Positions 5,820 through 11,077 of a stretch of 11,077 nucleotides of DNA are shown one piece after another. Each line of letters begins with the position of its first letter. Positions within the stretch are counted from its first letter, which is position 1. Location of the stretch: assembly GCA_003225615.1 (NCBI GenBank), contig QIAS01000136.1:1085-12161 (forward strand). Reading direction: 5' to 3'. Both the position numbers and the translations under genes were made by a program. The stretch comes from Acidobacteriota bacterium. GTDB taxonomy: Bacteria > Acidobacteriota > Terriglobia > Terriglobales > Acidobacteriaceae. The notes under the pieces were generated by a model. It saw only the letters and a list, made by a program, of their open reading frames with translations, had not been told where the DNA came from and did not search any database.

Positions 5820-6701
5820 TTGTCGATCGCCAAAGTGCAAACTGCACCCGAGAACTTCTTGATCACTGACTGCCACATTCACATCCAGCCCATGGAGATG
5901 TTTAAGCCGCATGCGCTGGAGTTGATGAAAAGGAAGCGGGCGAACTTTGAGGAGATCGCAGAGTTCTGCCGCTCGCCGAAAGCCTTTCTGAAGCATCTGG
6001 ACACGGCTGGCGTGGAGCGGGCAGTGCTTATCAACTATGTGGCTCCCGAGGTGATCGGGTTCACTTCCGGCGTGAACCAGTTCATCGCGGATTACACTAA
6101 AGAAAATCCGCGGCGACTGATATCGTGCGGCAGCTTGCATCCGCGGCATACGTCCAATGTGCTTGCCGATGTCGAGCAATTACTGCGGCTGGGCATACGG
6201 ATGATCAAGATTCACCCACCCCACCAGTTGCTTTATCCCAATGATTACCAGCGCGGGGTGAAAGAGCTGGAAATCATTTATCGGGCAGCGGAAGCCAATA
6301 GCATTCCCGTGATGTTCCATACCGGCACATCGATTTTCCCCGGAGCGCGCAACAAATACGGTGATCCCATCTACATCGACGACGTGGCGGTGGATTTCCC
6401 CAAGCTGAAGATTCTGCTGGCGCATGGTGGACGTCCATTATGGATGCATACTGCATTCTTTCTGGTAAGGAGGCATCCTCACGTCTATCTTGATATCAGT
6501 GGCATCCCTCCCAAGACTCTGCTGAAGTATTTCCCTCGCCTCGAAGAGATCGCGAATAAAACGCTGTTTGGGACCGATTGGCCCGGCCCAGGAGTGCCGG
6601 ATATTAAGAAGAATCTCGACGATTTTCGCGGGTTGCCTCTTGGTCTCGATGTGCGTCAGCAAATTCTTTCGAAAACAGCGTTGGATATCTGGCCGGACTG
6701 A
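5820..6701 (+). CDS. Amidohydrolase-2 / ACMSD-type metal-dependent hydrolase or decarboxylase
   Basis: This protein of up to 293 residues has the TIM-barrel amidohydrolase fold of the PF04909/COG2159 group. Metal-site candidates appear in the expected order: HxH (H19, H21 in DCHIHI), H167 in MFHTGT, H202 in LLAHGG and D253 in FGTDWPG; K130 and H132 lie in IKIHPPH. Relatives include ACMS decarboxylase, resorcylate and carboxyvanillate decarboxylases, and hydrolases or hydratases of ring-cleavage products. The substrate here cannot be named. Its place directly after the reductase genes, same strand, suggests a step in aromatic-acid use, perhaps decarboxylation of a hydroxybenzoate or hydrolysis of a ring-opened product. 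The start is uncertain: TTG 5820 and GTG 5835 are both possible, neither has a good ribosome site, and conserved sequence begins only near residue 14. No signal peptide, so it is cytoplasmic. Confidence 0.78.
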   Translation: MSIAKVQTAPENFLITDCHIHIQPMEMFKPHALELMKRKRANFEEIAEFCRSPKAFLKHLDTAGVERAVLINYVAPEVIGFTSGVNQFIADYTKENPRRLISCGSLHPRHTSNVLADVEQLLRLGIRMIKIHPPHQLLYPNDYQRGVKELEIIYRAAEANSIPVMFHTGTSIFPGARNKYGDPIYIDDVAVDFPKLKILLAHGGRPLWMHTAFFLVRRHPHVYLDISGIPPKTLLKYFPRLEEIANKTLFGTDWPGPGVPDIKKNLDDFRGLPLGLDVRQQILSKTALDIWPD

Positions 6702-6756
6702 GAGATTTTTACCCGGTATTCGCCCCGCCTAAAGCATCCTAGCTAACCAAAAAAGA

Positions 6757-6785
6757 TGTGACACTAAATTTACAGCATTGTGACA
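6757..6785 (+). promoter_or_regulatory. Directly repeated TGTGACA motif upstream of exported protein
   Basis: TGTGACA occurs at 6757-6763 and again at 6779-6785, 22 bases apart start to start, close to two helical turns. The second copy sits in the perfect inverted repeat TTGT-G-ACAA (6779-6787). A weak -10-like TATCTT lies at 6806-6811. The region lies in the 235-base gap between the amidohydrolase and the next gene, where a promoter is expected. It could be a paired activator or repressor site; the regulator is unknown. Confidence 0.35.
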
Positions 6786-6925
6786 ATTGGCTTAGTTCCC
6801 GGGCCTATCTTCCTCCTCATCTATACAAGTCGGATTGTGGGTGAACCTCAGTACGGGACTCCGACGCGTTTTTAGGTTCTGCGTACCTTTCAATTCAGCG
6901 ATGTTTGGGGCACTCACGGTCCACA

Positions 6926-6931
6926 GAGGAG
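6926..6931 (+). promoter_or_regulatory. Ribosome binding site deciding the start at 6937
   Basis: GAGGAG lies five bases before ATG 6937. The reading frame is open back to a GTG at 6835, but this strong site and the signal peptide right after the ATG identify 6937 as the true start. Confidence 0.8.
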
Positions 6932-6936
6932 AAGAT

Positions 6937-7386
6937 ATGTTCAAGACGCAACTACGGAAGTCATTAGGCGTGTTGCTGGTCGCTCTGTTCGTGTCCGGTT
7001 GCGCTCTGGCGCAATACGGCGGTGGCGGCATGGGAGGGACAACCAGCGGTGGTACATATACGCCCGGTTCGAAGAGCTACGGACACGGAGCCGCGATCGG
7101 CGCTGCGGTGGGAGGGGGAGCCGGAGCGGCGCTCCTGTTCTTCACGCTGCACCATCGTCGGCAAGTTGTGGGGTGCGTTACGCCGGACGGGAAGAGCCTC
7201 ACCACGGATGATGGTAAACACGCTTACCAACTTGCGGGCAACCAGGTGACCGGTGGGGAACGCGTATCGGTGGTGGGAAAGAAGAGTAAGAACGAGCTCG
7301 GGGCGGACCAGTTGGAGGTGAAATCCGTAAAGAAGGACTACGGACAATGTCAACAGCAGGCCGGATTAGTTGAGCCAAAGCACTAA
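6937..7386 (+). CDS. Small exported glycine-rich protein, possible lipoprotein
   Basis: This is a 149-residue protein. It begins with a signal sequence: basic MFKTQLRKS, hydrophobic LGVLLVALFV, then VSGC at 19-22, which fits a lipobox. Cleavage after ALA at residue 25 by signal peptidase I is the alternative. A Gly/Tyr/Thr-rich linker follows, then a glycine-zipper-like stretch GAAIGAAVGGGAGAALLFF with basic HHRR behind it, possibly a second membrane segment. The C-terminal half (from VVGCVTPDG to the DYGQC segment) looks like a small beta-rich domain, with a repeated pattern of DGK, AYQLAGN and LEVKSVKK. It resembles domains I associate with secreted acidobacterial proteins, though I cannot assign a family with certainty. 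The domain is bracketed by two cysteines that could pair in the periplasm. Function unknown; it is probably an independent transcription unit. Confidence 0.75.
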   Translation: MFKTQLRKSLGVLLVALFVSGCALAQYGGGGMGGTTSGGTYTPGSKSYGHGAAIGAAVGGGAGAALLFFTLHHRRQVVGCVTPDGKSLTTDDGKHAYQLAGNQVTGGERVSVVGKKSKNELGADQLEVKSVKKDYGQCQQQAGLVEPKH

Positions 7387-7688
7387 CACAGGACGGCTTT
7401 CTTCCGCCTCGAAATCGCAGATTGACGGCGTGGAATCCCGTGCGGCTGCAAACCATTGCCCGACCGTGTACGTCCCAATAGGTGAGATCCTCAAGACGCC
7501 GGTGTCCTCGCTTTCACGGGCAGTTGTCCATCCGGCACCGGGGGAGTCTCACCTGCCGCTAATCCCTGATTCGCATCCTGCAAAAATCGGTTTCACCCGA
7601 ATCAACAAAGCAGGCAAGCCTTCGTCCTCGTTATCCAAGAACGACGTGGCACTCGTTATTTTCTACAGCCAGGAGGATATTTAAGGAA
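7387..7688. other. Gap of about 300 bases between convergent genes, no convincing gene
   Basis: The flanking genes point toward each other, so no promoter is required here. A + strand frame runs from TTG 7370 to TAA 7684 (104 codons). It has only a poor ribosome site, overlaps the preceding gene, and its predicted protein shows no motif, signal or membrane segment. I leave it unannotated, although its codons are not obviously unnatural. No hairpin plus T-run terminator is apparent for either convergent gene, and no RNA gene was recognised. Confidence 0.5.
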
Positions 7689-8078
7689 TCACTTGGCAGG
7701 CAGGAAGAACGTTTCGCGGCGGAGTAAGGCTTGCAGCCCGCTGACTACTTTGCTGGTCTCACTTTTATGGATAGCGCCGCGAACTCCGGCGCGACGGGCT
7801 TCTTCGACCAGCTGCCGCGACATGTACATGGTCAACATGAGAATGGGAGGATGGTGAGCGAGCTTGGTAATTTCGCGGGAGGCTTCCAGGCCGTTCATGT
7901 TAGGCATCAGGAAGTCCATGACAATGAGGTCAGGACTCAGCTCCCTGGTCTTTTCGACCGCCTCACGGCCGTCGATGGCTTCACCGACCACTTGCCATTC
8001 CGGAGATTCCTCCAGTAAACGGCGCAAGCCGCGCCGCACCGCCGCGTGGTCATCCACGATCAGAATCCTGGAAGCCAT
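7689..8078 (-). CDS. Stand-alone response-regulator receiver domain
   Basis: This 129-residue protein is a single CheY-like receiver domain. The acidic pair D9-D10 (ILIVDDH), the phosphoacceptor D55 (LIVMDFLMPNMNG), the switch threonine T83 (LMLTMY) and lysine K105 (IHKSE) are all present. The sequence is of the NarL/FixJ receiver style (VRRGLRRLLEESPEWQVVGEA) but stops after the fold, with only a short FFLPAK tail in place of a helix-turn-helix. It probably signals by protein contact, perhaps with the neighbouring receiver/RsbRD protein, with which it lies in tandem 117 bases downstream. ATG 8078 directly precedes the MASRILIVDD sequence; the ribosome site is weak. No histidine kinase lies in the window, so its phosphodonor is unknown. 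Confidence 0.88.
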   Translation of the reverse strand: MASRILIVDDHAAVRRGLRRLLEESPEWQVVGEAIDGREAVEKTRELSPDLIVMDFLMPNMNGLEASREITKLAHHPPILMLTMYMSRQLVEEARRAGVRGAIHKSETSKVVSGLQALLRRETFFLPAK

Positions 8079-8090
8079 AGCAACTCACGT

Positions 8091-8096
8091 CTTATA
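8091..8096 (-). promoter_or_regulatory. Candidate -10 box (TATAAG) before the stand-alone receiver gene
   Basis: On the - strand TATAAG lies 12 bases before the ATG at 8078. TTGTAC lies 14 bases upstream of it, shorter than the usual spacer. A GTTGTA motif occurs twice with 17-base spacing (8117-8112 and 8100-8095). If used, the transcript leader would be only a few bases. It is weak but offers a way to express the receiver separately from the upstream gene. Confidence 0.25.
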
Positions 8097-8195
8097 CAAC
8101 TCAAAGCAGTGTACAACGAACTGGCACGATCGGGCTAGCGCTGTCACGAATTGGGCAGAGCGCAGCAGGTTATTTCATCCGCCAGTGCCGCAACC

Positions 8196-9035
8196 TTACC
8201 TCCCGGAGGCACGAGCCCTTTTTGCCCGGGCAAAGGGCTCAAGGGATTTCTGGATCAGGAAATCCATCCGGTTCTCGAACTCCTTAAGGTCAGCAACCAG
8301 GCCCGACAATTCCATTACCACCAGGGTCTTCTCGATCAGATCGAAGAGAGTTTGTTTAAGCAGGTGAAAATCGAGGACGATCAGTGAGACCGTGTAACCC
8401 TGATTCTTGCGGTGACGTCCGTACTCTAGCGCGAGGCGCTGGGCGTGCGCACTCCAATCAGCATCTTCCACGTCAAGCTGCTCCAGGAGGCTAGCCAGGA
8501 CTCTAGCAAAGTGATCAGAGCGTTGTTCTTCAGACAGAATGGCCGACAGTTTCGCATGCCTCTTCATCGCTTGCACAGTCCGGCTGGTTACCACGGGACC
8601 GCTTTCCTTCAAAACTGTGGCGAGCCGCTTAACCGATGCCAGTGATCTGGGACTGCGGTTTTCCAGGTTTTTACGGATGGTTCCGATAACCAGATCCAAA
8701 TCCGCCGGCTTCACCAGGTAATCGTCCACCTGGTTGCGGATTGCAAGCAGAGCGGTCTCCAGGGCAGGGTACCCGGTCAAAATAAGATTGATGCTGTCCG
8801 GTTGCAGGTGGCGCATTGCGCTGACCACCAGGAAACCGTCGCCTTCCTCCGAAATATTCAAGTCGCAGAGGAGAACATCAAATGTGTGGGAATTAATTTC
8901 AAAAAGCGCGTCGGGTACGGTAGCGGCAACACGCACCTCAAAACCATTGTTTTCGAGAACCGGTGGAAGCGTGAGCCGAATGCTTTCTTCGTCGTCCACA
9001 AAGAGGATCCGATTACCGTTGTTTTGCCGGGCCAC
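8196..9035 (-). CDS. Response regulator: receiver domain fused to RsbRD_N-like helical domain
   Basis: This is a 279-residue protein. Residues about 8-125 form a receiver domain: D14-D15 (ILFVDDEE), phosphoacceptor D58 (VLLCDLNIS), T87 (LILTGYP) and K109 (YLVKPAD). A helical linker follows. Residues about 165-268 are all-helical, with W194 (DADWSAHAQ) and the stretch EYGRHRKNQGYTVSLIVLDFHLLKQTLFDLI. The pattern W, then HG/YG-x-x-R, then GY-x-x-x-x-x-x-x-[EF]-x-x-L resembles the RsbRD_N sensor domain (PF14361) of stress regulators. No DNA-binding domain or enzymatic output is visible. GTG 9035 is chosen because a long purine-rich Shine-Dalgarno (GGGAGGGAGAGG) precedes it directly. It is transcribed ahead of the stand-alone receiver. 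Receiver call is certain; the C-terminal family is a motif-based judgement. Confidence 0.85.
   Translation of the reverse strand: MARQNNGNRILFVDDEESIRLTLPPVLENNGFEVRVAATVPDALFEINSHTFDVLLCDLNISEEGDGFLVVSAMRHLQPDSINLILTGYPALETALLAIRNQVDDYLVKPADLDLVIGTIRKNLENRSPRSLASVKRLATVLKESGPVVTSRTVQAMKRHAKLSAILSEEQRSDHFARVLASLLEQLDVEDADWSAHAQRLALEYGRHRKNQGYTVSLIVLDFHLLKQTLFDLIEKTLVVMELSGLVADLKEFENRMDFLIQKSLEPFARAKRARASGR
8199..8240. repeat. Strong inverted repeat at the 3' end of the receiver/RsbRD gene
   Basis: Arms 8213-8227 and 8228-8240 (GAGCCCTTTTTGCCC and GGGCAAAGGGCTC) pair over 13 bases with a two-base bulge and almost no loop. Next to it, CCTCC-C-GGAGG (8199-8209) forms a second small stem. Both lie within the last codons of the - strand gene. 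No T-run follows on the - strand, so this is not a classical terminator; it may protect or attenuate the transcript before the downstream receiver gene. Confidence 0.5.
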
Positions 9036-9264
9036 CCTCTCCCTCCCGCGCTCCTACTCTCCGCCGCACAGATGTCAGATGTGCTTGTAAATTACTTCAC
9101 GCTATGCAGCCGCACTTTTTCGGTTCTTTGAATTCTATCTTGCATCAGCGCATTTGCATAGAAGGTGACTGGCAGCAACGTTTTTCCGTGGCGGGAAGCT
9201 TATCCGCCGCAGGTCTTACTTGATCGCTACTTCCATCACCACCATCTAAGTTGCTGATTTTGAA
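9036..9264. other. Leader region of the two-regulator operon
   Basis: This 229-base gap separates the peptidase stop from the regulator start, both on the - strand. On the - strand a TAGAAT -10-like box lies at 9137-9132 without a good -35. The motif ATGCAA occurs twice (9159-9154 and 9145-9140), 14 bases apart. A five-pair GGCGG/CCGCC hairpin lies near 9190-9208, without a T-run. The promoter for the regulators is probably here but cannot be fixed. Confidence 0.3.
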
Positions 9265-11077
9265 CTACTGGGTCACCCCGGCGGGGGCAGGCGACCCGGT
9301 GCGATCTCGCGCACTGGCAGCTGTTTTCCCTTTGGTTCCCAGTAGCTCGTCGGCTAACCCGCTGGCATCGTAAATATTGCGCAGAGACTCCTGAATGCCT
9401 CGCGAATCCACGTGAATCGCGCGCGCTACATTGTCGGTGTACACAAAATTCCAGGCAAGCGATTGGATATTGCCGTCGAAGACGATGCCTACTACCTCGC
9501 CTTCTTTGTTTACGGTGGGACTGCCAGAATTGCCGCCAATGATGTCGACGGTGGTCACGAAATTCAGCGGCGCCTTGGGATCCAGCTTTGACTTGGCCTT
9601 TATCCAGGTGTCCGCCAATTGGTACGGCGGCTGATTGTTGTGCTCCGTGGCATGCTGGAATGCGCCCCCGATAGTAGTGAAATAGGGGATTGGCTTGCCG
9701 TTCTCCATGTAGCCTTTGACGGCGCCGTAGCTCAGGCGGAGCGTGAAACCTGCATCTGGAGGTTGGGTGAAACCAGTGCGCGCAAAACGTGCTTTGGCAA
9801 TGGCAGCGCCATTGCGGCGCTCAACAGCGTCAACCTGATCGTCGAAGTCTTTGCGCAGGCGGCGGGCATCGGGGTCGATGGCGCGCATGACCACAATCAA
9901 GGGATCGGTGCTGGCCTGCACAGCGGCAACTCCGCCTTCATAGAGCTGTTTGCGAACCGCTACGCCATCCAGCTTTGTGCCCTCAATGAAATCTTTCGCA
10001 GCCTGTTCGGGAGTCTTGCCATTCAAGATTTTTTTCACGTCGGGATGGTCTTTGCCGAGCACTTCCTGCATGAGCTTCAGGGAAGCAGTCAATTCCGCCG
10101 TTTCGAGCGATTTATAGATTGGAGCAGTCGAGAACAAGCCCTGTTCCACTGACGGCAGTGCGGAGTCGCGATACTCGCGCAGGCGCTCGGCATTGGGCTT
10201 GGTTTTTTCTTCCGTAACGCGCACTAAGGTTCGCGCGAAGCGAGCCAGTTCAGAGTTGAATCCCCGCATGCGCTGGAAAGAACTCTGGGTGTTGTGTTCC
10301 AGGTAGGTCAGCGGCTTGTAGATTTCTTTTTCCACCTCAACGGCGTTGGTAATTTCCTGCCAGGGATCGGGAGCCCCCGGGTCGCTGGCTTTATATTCGG
10401 CGCGGAGCTTTTGCTCATCCGCGGCCTTGGCGGTCCTGAGATCTTTGTCCTGCAAGGCAGCCAGGTAGCCCGTGATGGCCTTGAAGGAGTTTTCGTAGCT
10501 CTGAGTGTCCTCAGCCGCAATGCGGGCATTATCGGCAGACTGGCTGCTGAAAGCCTTCAATGCATCCAGGGTGTGCCGGTAGGAATTGAGGCGGGTAGGA
10601 TAGTCGAGCTCGCGCAAGAGTTCGATCTGGGAGAAAGTCAGCAGGCGGCCGGTCGAGCCGGGGTGGCCGGAAACAAAAATCAGGTCGCCCTCGCGTGCGC
10701 CCGTCCGCGACCATCGCAAGTAGTTATCAATGTGCGCCGGCTTACCATTCTCGTATACGCGGAAGAAAGCGATATCCAGGTCATAGCGGGGATAGGTGAA
10801 ATTGTCGGGATCGCCACCGTAATATGCGGTTTGCTGTTCGGGCGCGAAGACCAGGCGGACGTCCGTATATTTTTTGTATTTGTACAGGTTGAAAACTTCG
10901 CCGGAGTAAAGAGTGACGACATCGCAGCGGAGTCCGGTGGACTTGACGCAATCCTGCTCGATCGCGGCCATGGCGGCGCGTTGAGCCTGTGCGGCATCGG
11001 CTGCCAACATGTGAGGTCTAACCGCGTCATGCACCTTGGGAGTCACATCGTCAATGGCTACCAGCTGGTTCAGTTCG
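9265..11077 (-). CDS. S46-family dipeptidyl-peptidase (DPP7/DPP11 type), N-terminus outside window
   Basis: The frame stays open to the right edge, so about 603 residues are seen, from ELNQLVAIDD onward. Positions below count from the codon at 11046. S46 enzymes are periplasmic or surface serine exopeptidases of about 700 residues that remove dipeptides from peptide N-termini. The serine motif IGGNSGSPTVNKEGEVVG is intact, with the likely nucleophile S507 (codon 9528-9526). The region YYGGDPDNFTYPRYDLDIAFFRVY, with probable catalytic D91, is also present. The catalytic histidine and signal peptide lie beyond the window. Between these lies the helical domain typical of the family (about 150-400), rich in charged residues. 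A low-complexity tail follows the usual end (KGKTAASARDRTGSPAPAG). Whether it prefers acidic or hydrophobic residues cannot be told from sequence alone. Role: growth on peptides; not obviously linked to the regulators downstream. Confidence 0.9.
   Translation of the reverse strand, partial: ELNQLVAIDDVTPKVHDAVRPHMLAADAAQAQRAAMAAIEQDCVKSTGLRCDVVTLYSGEVFNLYKYKKYTDVRLVFAPEQQTAYYGGDPDNFTYPRYDLDIAFFRVYENGKPAHIDNYLRWSRTGAREGDLIFVSGHPGSTGRLLTFSQIELLRELDYPTRLNSYRHTLDALKAFSSQSADNARIAAEDTQSYENSFKAITGYLAALQDKDLRTAKAADEQKLRAEYKASDPGAPDPWQEITNAVEVEKEIYKPLTYLEHNTQSSFQRMRGFNSELARFARTLVRVTEEKTKPNAERLREYRDSALPSVEQGLFSTAPIYKSLETAELTASLKLMQEVLGKDHPDVKKILNGKTPEQAAKDFIEGTKLDGVAVRKQLYEGGVAAVQASTDPLIVVMRAIDPDARRLRKDFDDQVDAVERRNGAAIAKARFARTGFTQPPDAGFTLRLSYGAVKGYMENGKPIPYFTTIGGAFQHATEHNNQPPYQLADTWIKAKSKLDPKAPLNFVTTVDIIGGNSGSPTVNKEGEVVGIVFDGNIQSLAWNFVYTDNVARAIHVDSRGIQESLRNIYDASGLADELLGTKGKTAASARDRTGSPAPAGVTQ

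Noticed and set aside
6835..6936. Upstream extension of the exported protein to GTG 6835
   Set aside because: The strong GAGGAG site and signal peptide begin at ATG 6937; the extension would bury the signal sequence.
7370..7684. 104-codon + strand frame starting at TTG
   Set aside because: Overlaps the previous gene, poor ribosome site, no motif or signal; codon use is not clearly abnormal, so it is only weakly excluded.
7864..8367. 167-codon frame on the + strand
   Set aside because: Runs antisense across two receiver-type genes with intact active-site residues; composition is typical of a shadow.
9175..9187. Sigma-54-like GG...GC element on the - strand upstream of the regulators
   Set aside because: The spacing between GG and GC is nine bases rather than the required ten, and flanking consensus is poor.
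9190..9208. GGCGG/CCGCC hairpin after the peptidase gene as terminator
   Set aside because: Short stem with a long loop and no T-run on the - strand.
9619..10152. 177-codon frame on the + strand
   Set aside because: Antisense to the helical domain of the S46 peptidase; no motif of its own.

Overview
The window reads as a bacterial chromosome segment of moderately high GC. The best guess for the host is an acidobacterium or a close relative. The hints are an S46-family dipeptidyl-peptidase, a small exported protein whose C-terminal part resembles domains I associate with Acidobacteriota, heptamer repeats of the AGTACCG type, and short multi-hairpin intergenic elements. No ribosomal or other taxonomic marker is present, so this is an inference.

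Left half (2-6701, all on the + strand): a compact aromatic-CoA gene cluster. It opens with the C-terminal end of a BoxB-like benzoyl-CoA epoxidase subunit. A crotonase of the cyclohexa-1,5-diene-1-carbonyl-CoA hydratase (Dch) type follows, then a small unrecognised four-helix membrane protein, then a complete three-subunit molybdenum hydroxylase. In sequence motifs, subunit order and an iron-sulfur loop in the FAD subunit, this enzyme matches 4-hydroxybenzoyl-CoA reductase (small 2Fe-2S, large molybdenum, medium FAD). An ACMSD-type amidohydrolase closes the run. The genes are tightly packed: the crotonase overlaps the membrane-protein gene, and stop-start overlaps join small to large and large to FAD subunit. 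A plausible route is 4-hydroxybenzoyl-CoA dehydroxylated to benzoyl-CoA, then ring attack. The cluster mixes an oxygen-using enzyme type (BoxB) with enzyme types usually found in the anaerobic route (Hcr, Dch).

Middle (6702-7688): a leader region with a repeated TGTGACA motif, then a small exported glycine-rich protein, then about 300 bases with no convincing gene, lying between convergent genes.

Right half (7689-11077, all on the - strand): reading in the direction of transcription, an S46 serine peptidase (N-terminus outside the window), a receiver domain fused to an RsbRD_N-like helical domain, and a stand-alone receiver domain. Neither response regulator has a DNA-binding domain, and no histidine kinase is visible.

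No tRNA, rRNA, CRISPR array, insertion sequence or convincing intrinsic terminator was seen. The most interesting points are the mixed aerobic/anaerobic benzoyl-CoA gene set and the shortened, rearranged cysteine loop in the FAD subunit of the reductase.
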